Of a DNA stretch of 64,000 nt, positions 12,380 through 22,983 are shown in pieces; the first letter of the stretch is position 1; every line of letters begins with the position of its first letter. The stretch lies in the NCBI RefSeq assembly GCF_030704535.1, contig NC_081811.1, forward strand, positions 7,792,001-7,856,000. The letters are read 5' to 3'. A program made the position numbers and the translations under genes. Under the pieces are notes generated by a model. It saw only the letters and a list, made by a program, of their open reading frames with translations, searched no databases and was not told the DNA's origin. The DNA is from Vitis vinifera (taxonomy: Eukaryota; Streptophyta; Magnoliopsida; Vitales; Vitaceae).

Positions 12380-13048
12380 TCAACTGAACAAAAGCCATGG
12401 AGAAGTGGTGGCATAGCATCCACATCACATATTTCGTCATTATCATCATCCTCTGTTTCCAGAGGAAGTTAGTATATTGTCATAACTTATTCAAATGACT
12501 CTCCCTTAACTTATATAGGAGAGTAGGAAGTTTCTAAGCCTCTTAAAGCAATCTACAATTATCTATTGAGTGGAGGAGTATGGAAGATTATAAAGAGGCC
12601 TAGACATGTTCACACATCTTTACACAATGTTGGAAGATAAAAGAAGTGTTTTGAGTGTTTTGAGATTTCTAGAGAACTCTTGTATATGGCTTTGTACATA
12701 ACTTTCATGTAAGCTTTTCTAGAGAGTTCTAAATTGGTGAGGAACCTTTGTGGGTTTCAAATAATTTTTTAGGTGCCCATAAATAGAAGGTGGCCTTATT
12801 TGGCCAAGACACAAGCAAGTCAAGAGCTTCCTAGCATTGCAAAGCATTTTTGTGCAATACAAAACTTCCTTTTTAAGTGTTGCCCTCGTTGAGCATCCTA
12901 GCTACCAACTCACGTAGCATTGCTTAGCATAGCAAGTTAAGATCAGGGAAAGAATGACTTAGCAATATGAAGTATCTTGAATTGTCTAAGTGTCGCACAT
13001 GAGTTTAAGAAAGGCTTAAATCTGTGACAATATACTGCTTGAACATGA
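12380..13048 (-). pseudogene. TPR-protein last-exon stub, split by an LTR (copy A)
   Basis: On the minus strand this corresponds to the third exon of the intact TPR gene at 21613-21742: the acceptor side at 13048, then sequence matching SHVQAAYASF, the acidic run and the end region near 12380. A 552-bp LTR sits in the middle. The other two exons are absent from this copy, so it is a truncated duplicate without function as a TPR protein. Confidence 0.8.
12478..13029. mobile_element. Solo LTR inserted in the TPR stub
   Basis: The 552-bp block begins TGTCATAACTT and ends CTGTGACA, so its termini TGTCA/TGACA are inverted. ATAT flanks it on both sides (12474-12477 and 13030-13033), a 4-bp target duplication that could be 5 bp with one mismatch. 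Joining the flanks restores the exon sequence found at 21720-21745. The family is unlike the LTRs at 5549 and 20022. It inserted after the segment was duplicated, because the other copies lack it. No internal region remains. Confidence 0.8.
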
Positions 13049-13221
13049 CTACAAAACCCAAAACTGGATATTAGTTTATGATGAAGAATGCATATCTTAT
13101 GACTTCATTTATGGAGTATTGATGATAGGTGGTCAGCACTGATGCTGTTGTAGTACCATTTTCTTGCAGAAGAAGATGCTCAGAGATCATAAGGATATTA
13201 GTTTATGTTGTAGTACAATAT

Positions 13222-15600
13222 GTTTGTCAAAACAGAGATGATAAATAGTTTAAGTCAACAAGCTCTCCTTTTGTATCATGAATACCTTAGCAAGTGTAGT
13301 TTTTATGCAGGCAAAATGCTATGTCACAGAGATACCTCATTAGTGGGAGGGTCAAAGATAAAAAACTGTACAAATTGGGTACAATGGAAGTATTTTGCAA
13401 TTTTGAAGCCCCATATTGTGAGTGTAAGAATATGGTTTTATGGGTAGCATGGAACTTTTTTTATTTATTTAAAACTTGCTGTCAGGATATATTTTCTACT
13501 ATTTGATGGTTTATTCCACATGCTTCTAGTTTCGCATTTCTGAAAATGGAAATGTGTCAAATTTATTGCCTTCATCCCTTTCCTACAAAACAGAGTGCCC
13601 TGTTACCATCAGTTCAGAATTTCAGTTTCTTGCCTCAGCTTTGCTTTGCCAACTTGTGGGTATTTTAAGTGGAGGTATTTCTCCTTTCACCATGGCTGTT
13701 TCAGCCGGTTTAAGACTTGGTACTTGGTTTTCACACTCTCACCATATGAATCATGCAAAAATAAGCAAAACCCTGTTAGACTGACATTGTTGTTTCTGTA
13801 TTTGGTTATTTATATTGATATATTGATTTTATCCAGCCCTTCTTCTAAAGCTTTCCTTTTTTTTCCCCAACATCAATAGGAAAATCAAACAATAAAAAAA
13901 TTTCTTAAGCTAAATGTATTGTGATGCTAGGCAAGTGGTAATTTATTTGCATACTATGAGATGATGTTCATACACATTCCATATCACTAGAATGACTGTC
14001 TTGATTCAGTGGCATGCTAACTACTCACTGCAGAGATTCAACTATTTATTTGCAGAAGCCTTGCAAATCCATGGAGAATTGGTGGCATGGTATCTACATG
14101 ACATGCTCCATCATCATCCTCCTCCTCCTCTGTTTGTAGAGGAAGCTAGCATATGCTGCTTGAACATTACTGCAAAACCCAAATCTCAGGAGGACTTCAT
14201 TTTTGGAGGAAGCATATACACTGATCTTCAGGGGCAGCTTGAACGACCCGTTTAAAGTAGCTTGAGGCTATATCTTGGTCCTGGTGGAGCTCCCACACTA
14301 ACTTTCAATATTAAGAAAAGATTTCACCATCTTTTGGATCTGCCAGAATGGCTCGACCCAAGTATTCCTCTGCTCCTTGGAGATCATGCTTTGACTGTCA
14401 AAATGACATGTAAGTATGCTTCTGTACTAGAAGGAAAATATTTTTGTTGTGCTTTCTTATGAATTGCTTTAACCAAATTCCTATTTTTTGCCCTGCAAAC
14501 TGTGCTGATACAGAAAGAAATTGAAGAAGATGAAAGCATTCTCACCTAATACAGAAACTGAGCATAATTCCTCAGAAACAAAGGGTTGTTAGGATTCCCC
14601 CCCAACCCACCATCCTTTTGTAATACTCTTCCACTCCTGGCCTATGGTCCGCCGCTGTCCTTGCCAAAGCCTTTTGGAATAAAATTCCCTCCACCACCAC
14701 CACTGCTGCCTCGCTGTGCCCCCCCCTCCACCCCCCCGTCCCCCCAACACAAATCAACATCATTCACACCGAGTCCTCTTGCAAGATACATTTCTTAACC
14801 AACCAGCTCATTTTCCTCTTCAAAAGCCACATTCCTACCTCCATTCTCCCTAATAAAGCCCATCATTTTTATGTTTTCTATGCTGAATTCATCATCTCCC
14901 ATAGCCATGAATCTCTCTCCATCATTTTCCTCCAACTCTTCCTGCTCTTCCTCATCCTTTTCTTCTTCCTCATCACTGTCTTCATCCTCATTCATGCAAC
15001 TTAAACAATAAAATGAGAAAGATGGTAAAGTCTGCAACAGTGAGCAACTGGGTCTCCACAGATTTCCTTGGGAAGGTTTCAGGTACTACTAAACTCATCC
15101 TTGTTGTTGCAAGATGCATAAGCCAGGCCTTTCAAATTCCCATCAAATTGAGCTTTTCAAAAGCCTCTATGGCCAACATTAACCGATGGAGAGATAGGAG
15201 AGGAGTTGAAAGAGATTAAGGATAGATTCAAAGACCCAGTTTGATGCAGTAAGAGCATGTTGTGAGCTTGATGAATGGTGGTTGTAGGGTGTTTGATAGT
15301 TGCATCAGAAAGGTTGTTGGAACTGTCTGAAAAGCATGGCAGGAGGGAACCAAGAACTGGTGTTGAATAGCTCTTGAGCAGCCTTTCTCTCCTTTTAACA
15401 ATAGCTTTGGTGGCTGCTGTTTGTGTTACATGTGAAGATCTATCAAAAAGAAAACAAGCTGAGAGACGGAAGATCTTTCAATGAAAATACTATACCTTTC
15501 TGCTTAGATTGTGGTAATAAAATTTCTACATTCTTGATTGAATGTAAATTATGGGATTTTGCTAGTGCTTGAAAGCTAAATGTCTAGTAAAAATCTGCTT
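13222..15600. repeat. Local triplication, copy B: relics of both genes
   Basis: The left edge (13222-13360) resembles pieces of G3BP introns 3 and 8 (AAGTGTAGTTTTTATGCAGG and ACAGAGATACCCCATTAGTG also occur near 10380-10435). The block then follows the 3'-flank spacer, the TPR exons on the minus strand and the TPR 5' flank. The G3BP last exon is missing here. This is the most decayed of the three copies. Confidence 0.8.
14060..15384 (-). pseudogene. TPR-protein pseudogene (copy B)
   Basis: All three exons of the intact gene at 21613-22983 are recognisable: exon 1 about 14546-15384, exon 2 about 14230-14394, exon 3 about 14060-14172. The start codon position reads AGG instead of ATG (15382-15384). 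The donor after exon 2 is changed, the Gly-rich and C-rich stretch near 14600-14750 has frameshifting indels, and intron 2 is mostly lost. Short intact pieces remain, such as SFSFYCLSCMNE and NDGERFMAMGDDE. It is a dead duplicate. Confidence 0.85.
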
Positions 15601-16260
15601 AAAACTTCTATATTTTGATTTTTATATAATTTTATGTTGATACTAATATTTCCATGGGAAAATTACTGAATAAGGTAGGCTGAGGGTGAAAATTACCTGG
15701 AAGGGTCATCAACTTGATGTTTCATTAACGTAATGAGTATGAAAGTAACATCTTATCTAACGTAAGAGCTAATTATTAAAGGGTCTACTAATAAAAATTT
15801 ACAAGAAATGAAGCTATAAGTTGGAGGAAAAAAAAAAAGGGATACCAAAAATGCAAAGAAGAAAAAATTATTAAAGGGGCTAATAATGAAAATATTTGTA
15901 TCAAGGCGAAAGTTAGACCTCGAGAAGGGTATCTTTCAACATTCCCCTTGCCTTCTTGCACAAAAATGCTACTGGGGCCGTCCTTAAATATTGATGTCCA
16001 AACCCTACCACAAATACCTGTCAAGCTACTCCTCCAGTCCTCCTCATGTGCTGTACCTATTTATTTATTTGCGTAGAAATAGGTGGGAACTTAATCATGG
16101 AAGGGCCCACTATACTGGGTCATTTTTAATTTTTCTTTAGTTACCATTTAATCTTGTCCACATCGTGGATTCCAATAGGTTATGCTTGTGGTGCAGTATT
16201 ACCATGCGATTGTCCGCATGTAATTCTTGAATTATATTATACTTACCATGTCCCCACAGA
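15601..16260. other. Intergenic, no gene seen
   Basis: This stretch separates the TPR pseudogene copy from the EG45-like gene. It holds AT-rich sequence and the presumed upstream promoter of the EG45-like gene. I see no supported gene or repeat. Confidence 0.6.
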
Positions 16261-16265
16261 TCCTC

Positions 16266-16273
16266 TATAAATA
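16266..16273 (+). promoter_or_regulatory. TATA box of the EG45-like gene
   Basis: TATAAATA lies 84 bases upstream of the ATG at 16350, an ideal spacing for a plant gene with a short leader (transcription start near 16300). Confidence 0.75.
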
Positions 16274-16349
16274 CCTCTTTTCTAGGCCTACCGATGATCA
16301 TTGCTTATCACTGGTAATTAAGCCTGTTTAGCAAAAGAAATTTGTGGTC

Positions 16350-18445
16350 ATGGCAGCGCTGCGAGGTCTCCTCTTCCTTGTCATGGCGTTAGCCTTTTGC
16401 TTCTTTTCAAAGACAGTAGTTGCAGCTACAGGGACTGCAACCTACTATACTCCTCCATACGTTCGTAAGCCTCCATAAATTAGCATTCTTCCAAGTGTTT
16501 CATTTACCTCCTTAGTCAACCAAAATCTGATTTGTGCACTAGAATTGAGGTTAATCATTTATACTTGGATGGGAAAAAACTAAAACTAAAATATGGGATT
16601 CTTATATATAAAGTCGTATTTATGTGGCCACTGGCCATGATATATGAAATCATTCTAAAGTGGCATTATAAGATCAAGAGTGGAGAGGCACCGTATCCTT
16701 GATCTGAGTAATGTTTTAGAATTTTTGCATACTAATGAAAGTAAGGCTATGTTTGGTTCCCGGAAAATGCTAAGAAAAGGAAAAAAAATCATGTGGAAAA
16801 TGATTTTCTTTAGTTTGGGTGACATGGAAAATACGATGAAAAAAAAAATAGAAAGGAAAATATTAAAGAATATATCATAATATTTTCCTTACTAGTTTCC
16901 TTTAAAAATAAGGAGGAAAATAAGAGAAAAGAGGGGAAAAGTTGGGGAAAATTTTATCGGGGTGGTATCGGCTTGCCAAAAGTGAAGGCTTTGCAAATGA
17001 GGGGACCAAGATCTTCATTATTGCAGATGGCGGAGGAGAGGAGAAGTTGATCAAACTTCTCAGATGAGTCGCCGTCGGCGGTCGTCGGGACCACTTTGCA
17101 GCGCATTTTCGACAACTCCATCATTGTTTAACCGTTGGAGACGGCGAAGGAGCAGTGGCTGTATCGCTCTAGGTTTAATCAGGAAACTCATTTTCTCGCT
17201 CTTTCACTTTCTGGGTCTCTTCGATTTCCTGGAAATTGACGTTTCGTGGTCCGAAATGCAGACGCAAGTGCCAGAATACCCGCCTGTATCGGCGGTTCTG
17301 ATTCATGAAATCCTGCTAGTGATGAAGTTCGGGGAGGCGGTTTGCGACGGCGATGCGCCGTATGTCTGTACGACTTCGAGGTAGGAGAAGAGATTAGGTG
17401 GTTGACCAATTGTAAACACATTTTCCACCGAAGCTGTATGGACCATTGGATGGATCACGATCAGAAGTTGTGCTTGATGAGATGCAAGATGAGTTTAATC
17501 AACGACTCTGGGCTACCTCTGGGATCACATGGGTTTTATTTTATTTTTAAAATTTTGGTATAGTGAGGGTGAGAGGGTTGAACTGTATATACATGAAGAA
17601 GAAAAAAAGAATGATAGGTACCATTAAAAAAAGGTGAGTTTTCAATAGTTATTGAACAATGGGCTCCCACAAAATGCGTTCTTTTATAATTATTTTTTAG
17701 AAAATAAGAGCATAAAATTTATTTTATTATTTAATAAATTGATAATCATTTAAGACAAATTATTGATTTTGTTTTCCTTCTATTTTTCCTTAAATTTTTT
17801 TCATGGTTAACCAAACAAAAGAAAATTAATTTTTTTTTCTTTGAATTTTTCATAGATAACCAAACAAGTGAAAAAAATTATATTCATTTCCTTAGTTTTT
17901 TCTTTCCTTCCATTTTTCTTCCCGATTTTCTTTCTCTCGCATTTTCCGGGAACCAAACATAGCCTAAGAGATTTGAAAGCAAGAAAATTGTTGCTTACTA
18001 TTTCTCTTTCTTGCTTTTATATGAATCAAATGGTGTTTTTCCCTTTCATATGCAGCTTCCTCTTGCAATGGTTATCAAAATGATGGTGTGATGATTGCGG
18101 CAGCGAGTGATGCAATCTGGGACAACCGCGGCGCTTGTGGAAGGAATTATAAGGTCAAATGCGAGGGTGCAACCAACGCTGGGGTCCCTCAACCTTGCCG
18201 GGGTGCTCAATCCGTGGTCGTGAAGATCGTCGACTACTGCCCACCTGGCTGTAGAGGCACCATCGACTTGTCTCAAGAAGCTTTTGCGTCCATTGCTGAT
18301 CCAGATGCAGGGAAAATAAAAATATCCTTCCAACAGTATGTAAAATGCATGATTTTGATTGATTAAAGGGCATAATCATTATTTATTGTTCATCTGCAGG
18401 ATTACTAATATTTCTTTGCTTAATTTCTTTCAATGCAGAGTATGA
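16350..18445 (+). CDS. EG45-like / plant natriuretic peptide-like secreted protein (3 exons, 133 aa)
   Basis: Exons 16350-16464, 18056-18335 and 18439-18445 join in phase to 133 residues. Residues 1 to about 27 are a signal peptide (ALRGLLFLVMALAFCFFSK, then VVAA). The mature part is one double-psi beta-barrel (expansin domain-1-like) domain: GTATYYTPPYVPSSC, IWDNRGACGRNYKVKC, PCRGAQSVVVKIVDYC, GTIDLSQEAFASIA, ending KISFQQV. There are six cysteines in family positions. It has no expansin C-terminal domain, and the length fits the EG45/PNP-A family of small apoplastic proteins linked to water and ion balance and stress. The last exon encodes only the final residue and the stop, as is common in the family. 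Intron 1 is enlarged by a 1.2-kb gene-capturing transposon. A possible AATAAA signal is at 18529-18534. Confidence 0.92.
16745..17964. mobile_element. Harbinger-like non-autonomous element carrying host gene sequence
   Basis: The element has perfect 25-bp terminal inverted repeats at 16745-16769 and 17940-17964 (GGCTATGTTTGGTTCCCGGA...). It is flanked by TAA at 16742-16744 and 17965-17967, the 3-bp target duplication typical of PIF/Harbinger elements. Its outer parts are A- or T-rich, and its centre (about 16960-17540) is GC-rich and gene-derived. There is no transposase. It sits in intron 1 of the EG45-like gene. This is the pattern of a Pack-type element, a MITE that has picked up host sequence. 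Confidence 0.88.
17160..17526 (+). pseudogene. Captured RING-H2 finger gene fragment (BRH1-like)
   Basis: Inside the element, translation gives LGLIRKLIFSLFHFLGL, then VPEYPPVSAVLIHEIL and MKFGEAVCDGDAP. After a frame change near 17355 it continues CAVCLYDFEVGEEIRWLTNC, KHIFHRSCMDHWMDHDQK, and after a second frame change DEMQDEFNQRLWATSGI. This matches the small intronless RING-H2 E3 ligases of the BRH1/RHA type in order. The first zinc-binding cysteines and the H2 core survive. The segment expected to hold the last Cys pair (PLCR-like) is deleted, and the N-terminus is missing or replaced by unrelated Arg/Ser-rich sequence. It cannot encode a working ligase. Confidence 0.85.
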
Positions 18446-19309
18446 AGTTCATGGATGTAGTGAATGCAATCGGATATGCATGGATGCTTAATTAGAAGAT
18501 CGATTGCATGTGGAGTATCATCCTTGTTAATAAAGGTTGTTTGAAGTGGTGGTGTTTGTGTTTTGATGGCTTTTACCTTTTGTGTTGTTGTTACTGTATA
18601 ACTGTGAGTGGTGAAGCAGTTGGATAATGTATCATGAAGGAAAAGGATAAGTTTTTCATGATGTTTCTTGTCGACAGATTCAGAAGAATCAAAAGCATTT
18701 CTGCTGCGTCTGTTTGGAGAACATCTATTTGAAGAACTTGTCATCTTCTATAAACAAAAAGATGGGACTAAGATGTCTTAATTTTAAGTCCAATCTTGGA
18801 AAATAAATATTAGTGGGAGTTTGTTTTGCTTTTCTATATTTTTCTGTTGGCCACAGAGATGATGTCAAATGCCAATAAAAAATGGGAGTTCATTTGCAAC
18901 CATTAGATCATTTATAGCCTGAAAATCGTAGTATACTTGGAACCCTGTTTATATATTCTTTATATCCATATGATTATAATTAATTTAACAAAGAGAAAGA
19001 GAAAAGGGAAATTAAGAAACGTACTGTTCAGCTCCGTAATGATCTGAAAGCTGAATATTCCTACCTATCTTATTATTTTAAGTTGAGTCTGTGAATCTTG
19101 TTCACGTTGTGTTAAAATTAAGATATTTTACTACATAGATAAACTCAAACACAAACACCATTAAAAGCATAAATATAAATATGATGTAATTATTAAACGG
19201 ATAATATGAAACTTATTTAATGATAATGTTTTTTTATCCTATTTAATAATAAAGTTGACTTAGATTTACAAGTTTATAAGATTAATGTTCCAACATGTTT
19301 ATAACTCAT
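18446..19309. other. Intergenic 3' flank of the EG45-like gene
   Basis: The 3' untranslated region of the EG45-like gene lies at the left, followed by AT-rich DNA. I see no gene on either strand here. Confidence 0.6.
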
Positions 19310-20581
19310 TTAACTTATGCAAAAGAAAATTATATTCTTCAATGGACTTGGTACCTTATTTAAGGGAAGACAATTTTGTGTACATGAGTTGTTCATAATC
19401 AGTTGGAAGAAAGTGCTCCTTCATATTCAACTCCATCTCGTCTCATGTCTCTATGGGTGATTGGCTAGTTCTATGAAGTCGATTCTCAATATTATACCAT
19501 CATAGACGTGTTGCTCCTTTCAACTTTACCTTCACAAAACGAACTTTTCTATTTTCGGGCATTGCACACCAATCAAAGTAATTGTCCATCAAAATAATCT
19601 AATCAAGAAAAGCTATTGGATTTAATTTTCCATAAAATTCATCAACTTCAAGGTGTACCTTTTTTGTCACATCATCATCTTGCTAAAAGAGTTCGCTTCT
19701 TCTTTGATTCCCTATCATAAAACTGTCTTGTTCTTTGCATGATCGACTTGGTGATTGTCTAAATTGATGACTTGCAATCTCATCTTCAATTGGTCGTTTT
19801 TCTTAACTCTTTTCTAATAACTTCATGATTTCCTTAAGTTTGCTATTTAGTTGTGTTATAGCATCTTGATGGGACTGTTGTGTGGCTGAAATTTCCTTAA
19901 AGCATATTGTAGCAGCATCTCGATTATTAGAAGTTTTTTTGGAACTCATGCTTGCATAAGTTGCTCTGCTCCTCAATTGCATATGCCTTAAAGTCAAGAA
20001 CTTTTGCTTTGATACCAAAACTGATGTACGACAATCTTAGGATGGTTGCCTACACTCAAAAGTAGGTGGACTAGGGTTTTGTTTTTAGGGTACAAGGAAT
20101 AAAGTTTATGGTAGAGAAAAAATAAGATTAAAAAAATAGAGAGAGAGAATAAATAACGAAGAAAAGATGGAAACCTTGAGTCTCACTAAGGCCTTCTAGG
20201 AGAGTCTTACTTAGAAGAAAATCAATGCAGTCTTACCATTGAGGATTGCAATACTTGCAATGAAAAAAAATATAATATTGTTAATATCAATCAATTCATT
20301 CCTTGGATTTACATTGATTAGTGACTTCTCTAAGAAATCCAAACTTTACTAAGATTCTAATAACCTATTATAACTCTAATTCTTATTATAACATCCAAAG
20401 TTTATTTGGACTCTAATAACCTATCATGACTCAAATTATAATTATATTATAACTTAACTAACTAATCCTAATTTGACTCCAACAATTCTAATTCATTTCT
20501 AATTAATATTAATTATATTTAAAGTTTATTTATCTCTTCCCTTTCCTTCTTAAGTAGACTTTAAAAGACTTTCCCCCATCA
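19310..20581 (-). mobile_element. Ty3/Gypsy LTR-retrotransposon fragment (LTR plus gag-like part), broken
   Basis: Read on the minus strand, an LTR (20581 to 20022, ends TGATG/CATCA) is followed at once by a primer-binding site resembling the 3' end of initiator Met-tRNA (TGGTATCAAAGC, about 20008-20019) and by gag-like coding remains to about 19310. No polymerase region or second LTR is seen, so the element is truncated; it carries several breaks and looks old. Its LTR is related to the solo LTR at 5549-6070. It abuts the left end of triplication copy C. Confidence 0.75.
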
Positions 20582-20613
20582 CTTTTATTTGACATCTGAA
20601 TTGTCTTGACCAG

Positions 20614-20696
20614 GAAGGGGAAGAGGCAGAGGCAGTTGCCAAACAGATGTGCCAAGAGGCAACGGTTTCCTTCAGCATGGTTTGCAACAAGATTAA
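20614..20696 (+). pseudogene. Orphan last exon of the G3BP-like gene (RGG tail)
   Basis: This matches exon 9 at 11431-11546, including the TTGACCAG acceptor. It is 83 nt instead of 116, an exact 33-nt (11-codon) loss that keeps frame: RRGRGRGSCQTDVPR is followed directly by GNGFLQHGLQQD and a stop. No other G3BP exon lies upstream within reach, so it is a duplicate without a gene. Confidence 0.85.
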
Positions 20697-21612
20697 GGGT
20701 CATAAGACAGAATTATCTAAAAGTGGGCAGCCCTATTCAGGGTCCATGTTGAGGCTTCTTAGATTGTTTCTAGCTGAGGTTATCATTGCATCCATGGTTT
20801 CTGGAAAGAATAACCAAGGGGTCATGGTTTTGAATGGATGGAGTGTTGTATTTATTCTGTCTTCCTACTCTTCCACTTGAATGGATTTTATCATGCAATT
20901 CAAGTATTTTTGCATTTTGAAGCCCCTTGTTGTGAGTGTAAAAATATGGTTTCATGGGTTACATGGAACTTTTTTTAATTTACTTAAAACTTGCTGTCTG
21001 GATATATTTTCTATTTTATGGTTGAATCCAAATGCTTCTAGTTTCACATTTCTGAAAATGGAAATGTAACAAATGTATTGCCTTTATCCCTTTCCTACAA
21101 ACAGGGTGCCCCATTACCATCAGTTGTAGTTGTTCTGATTCAGATTTTCAGTTTCTTCCCTCAGCTCTGCTTTTTCAACTTGTGGGCATCTTAAGTGTGA
21201 AGGTATTTTTCCTTTCTCCAGGCCTATTTCAGCTGGTTGAAGACTTGGTAGTTGGATTTCATACTTTCACTAGATGAATCATGCAAAAATAAGTAAAACC
21301 TGACATTGTTGCTTTTTTTTTTTTTTTTTTTCTGTATTTGGTTATTTATATATTGATGATGGTCCTAAAAATGATCTTGGTGCAATCACCCCTTCTACTA
21401 AAGCTTTCCTTTTGCCCAACACCAGTAGGAAAATAAAACAATAAAAAAAAAATTCTTAGGCTAAATGTACTGTGATGCTAAGCAAGTAGTACTTAAGCTA
21501 TAAAATTGACTATTTATTTATTTGCATACCATGAGATGATGTTCATACACATTCCATATCACTAGAATGACTGCCCTTATTCAGTGGCATGCTAACTACT
21601 CACTGCAGAAAT

Positions 21613-22983
21613 TCAACTGATCACAGAAGCCATGGCTTCTCCATGGAGAAGTGTTGGCATGGCATCCACATGACATGTTCCATCATCATCATCATCCTCC
21701 TCTGTTTGCCAAAGAAAGCTAGCATATGCTGCTTGAACATGACTGCAAAACCCAAAACTGGATATCAGCATATGATGTGTACATATTGAAGAATGCATAT
21801 ATTGGACTTCATTTCTGGATTATTGTAGAAGATGCATTTGAGGAAGCGCATTACCTATCTTCAGGGGCAGCTTGAACGGCCCGTTCAAAGTAGCTTGAAG
21901 CTCTATCTTGGTCATGGTGGAGCTCCCACACTAGCTTTGCATACTGAGACAAGATTTCACCATCTCTTGGATCTGCCAGAATGGCACGACACAAGTATTC
22001 CTCCGCTGCTTGGAGATCATGCTTTGACTGTCAAAATGACATGTAAGTATGCTACTGTACTGAAAAGAAAATATTTCTATTGTGCTTTCTTATGAATTGC
22101 TTAAATCGCATTCCTATTTTTACCCTGCAAACTGAGCTGATATAGAAATTGAAGAAGATGAAACAGTTCTCACCTGATATAGAAACTGAGCATAATTCCT
22201 CAGAAACAAAGGGTTGCTAGGATTCTCCTCCAACATCCTCTTGTAATACTCTTCCACTCCTGGCCTATCGCCGCTCTCCCCACCAGAGCCTCTTGGAGTA
22301 AAATCCCCTCCACCACCACCACCACCACCACCACCGCGGCCCCCAAAGTCAACACCACTCACACCAGCTCCTCTTGCAAGGTACATTTCTGAACCAACCA
22401 CCTCCTTTTCCTCTTCAAAAGCCACATTCCTACTTCCATTCTCCCTAATGCCCATCATTTTTATGTTTTCGAAGCTCAATTCCCTATCTCCCATAGCCAT
22501 GAATCTCTCTCCATCATTGTCCCCCAACTCTTCCCACTCTCCCTCTTCTTCTTCTTCTTCTTCTTCCTCATCATTCTCTTCTTCCTCATTCATGCGACTT
22601 AAACCATAAAATGAGAAAGATGGTATAGTCTGCAACATTGAGCGACTGGGTCTTTGCGAAGATTTCTTGGAAAGGTTTGGGGTACTAAGCTCATCATTGT
22701 TGTTGCAAGATGCATAAGCCAGGCCCTTCAAATTCCCATCAGATTGAGCTCTTCGAAAGCCTCTATGGCCAGCATTAACAGACGGAGAGATGGGAGAGGA
22801 GTTAAAAGAAACTGGGGATAGATTCAAAGACCCAGTCTGATGCAGTGAGAGCTTGTTATGAGCTTGATAAATGGTGCTCGGTGGGTGTTTGGCAGTTGCA
22901 TCAGAAAGGTTGTTGTTAGGACTTTCTGAATGGCATGGGAGGAGGGAACCAAGAACAGGTGTTGAAGAGCTCCTGAGCAGCAT
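21613..22983 (-). CDS. TPR-like superfamily protein (3 exons, 370 aa)
   Basis: Exons on the minus strand: 22983-22174, 22027-21855, 21742-21613, in phase, 370 residues. I chose the start MLLRSSSTPVLGSLLPCH because this N-terminus is characteristic of the plant family (for example At1g80130-like proteins); an in-frame upstream ATG at 23070 is probably leader. The first 190 residues are Ser/Pro-rich and then strongly acidic (a Glu/Asp run near residue 140). A Gly-rich run, coded by a GGT/GGC repeat near 22312-22335, follows at about 215-230. The conserved part is 241-345: PGVEEYYKRMLEENPSNPLF, then AAEEYLCRAILADPRDGEIL, then ASSYFERAVQAAPEDSHVQA, i.e. three TPR-like helix pairs. It is probably a protein-interaction scaffold; no enzyme motif. 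It is convergent with the G3BP tail, and two dead copies lie at 12380 and 14060. Confidence 0.9.

Larger units (their letters stand above)
11394..13123. repeat. Local triplication, copy A: G3BP 3' end plus TPR stub
   Basis: From the TTATTTGACATCTGAATTGT upstream of the last G3BP exon to about 13123, this matches 20582-21825 base for base with modest divergence. It includes the G3BP last exon and 3' flank, the spacer (TTGAAGCCCCATG, AAACTTGCTGTCTGGATATA) and the start of the convergent TPR gene. It stops inside the TPR intron. An LTR (12478-13029) interrupts it. Confidence 0.85.
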
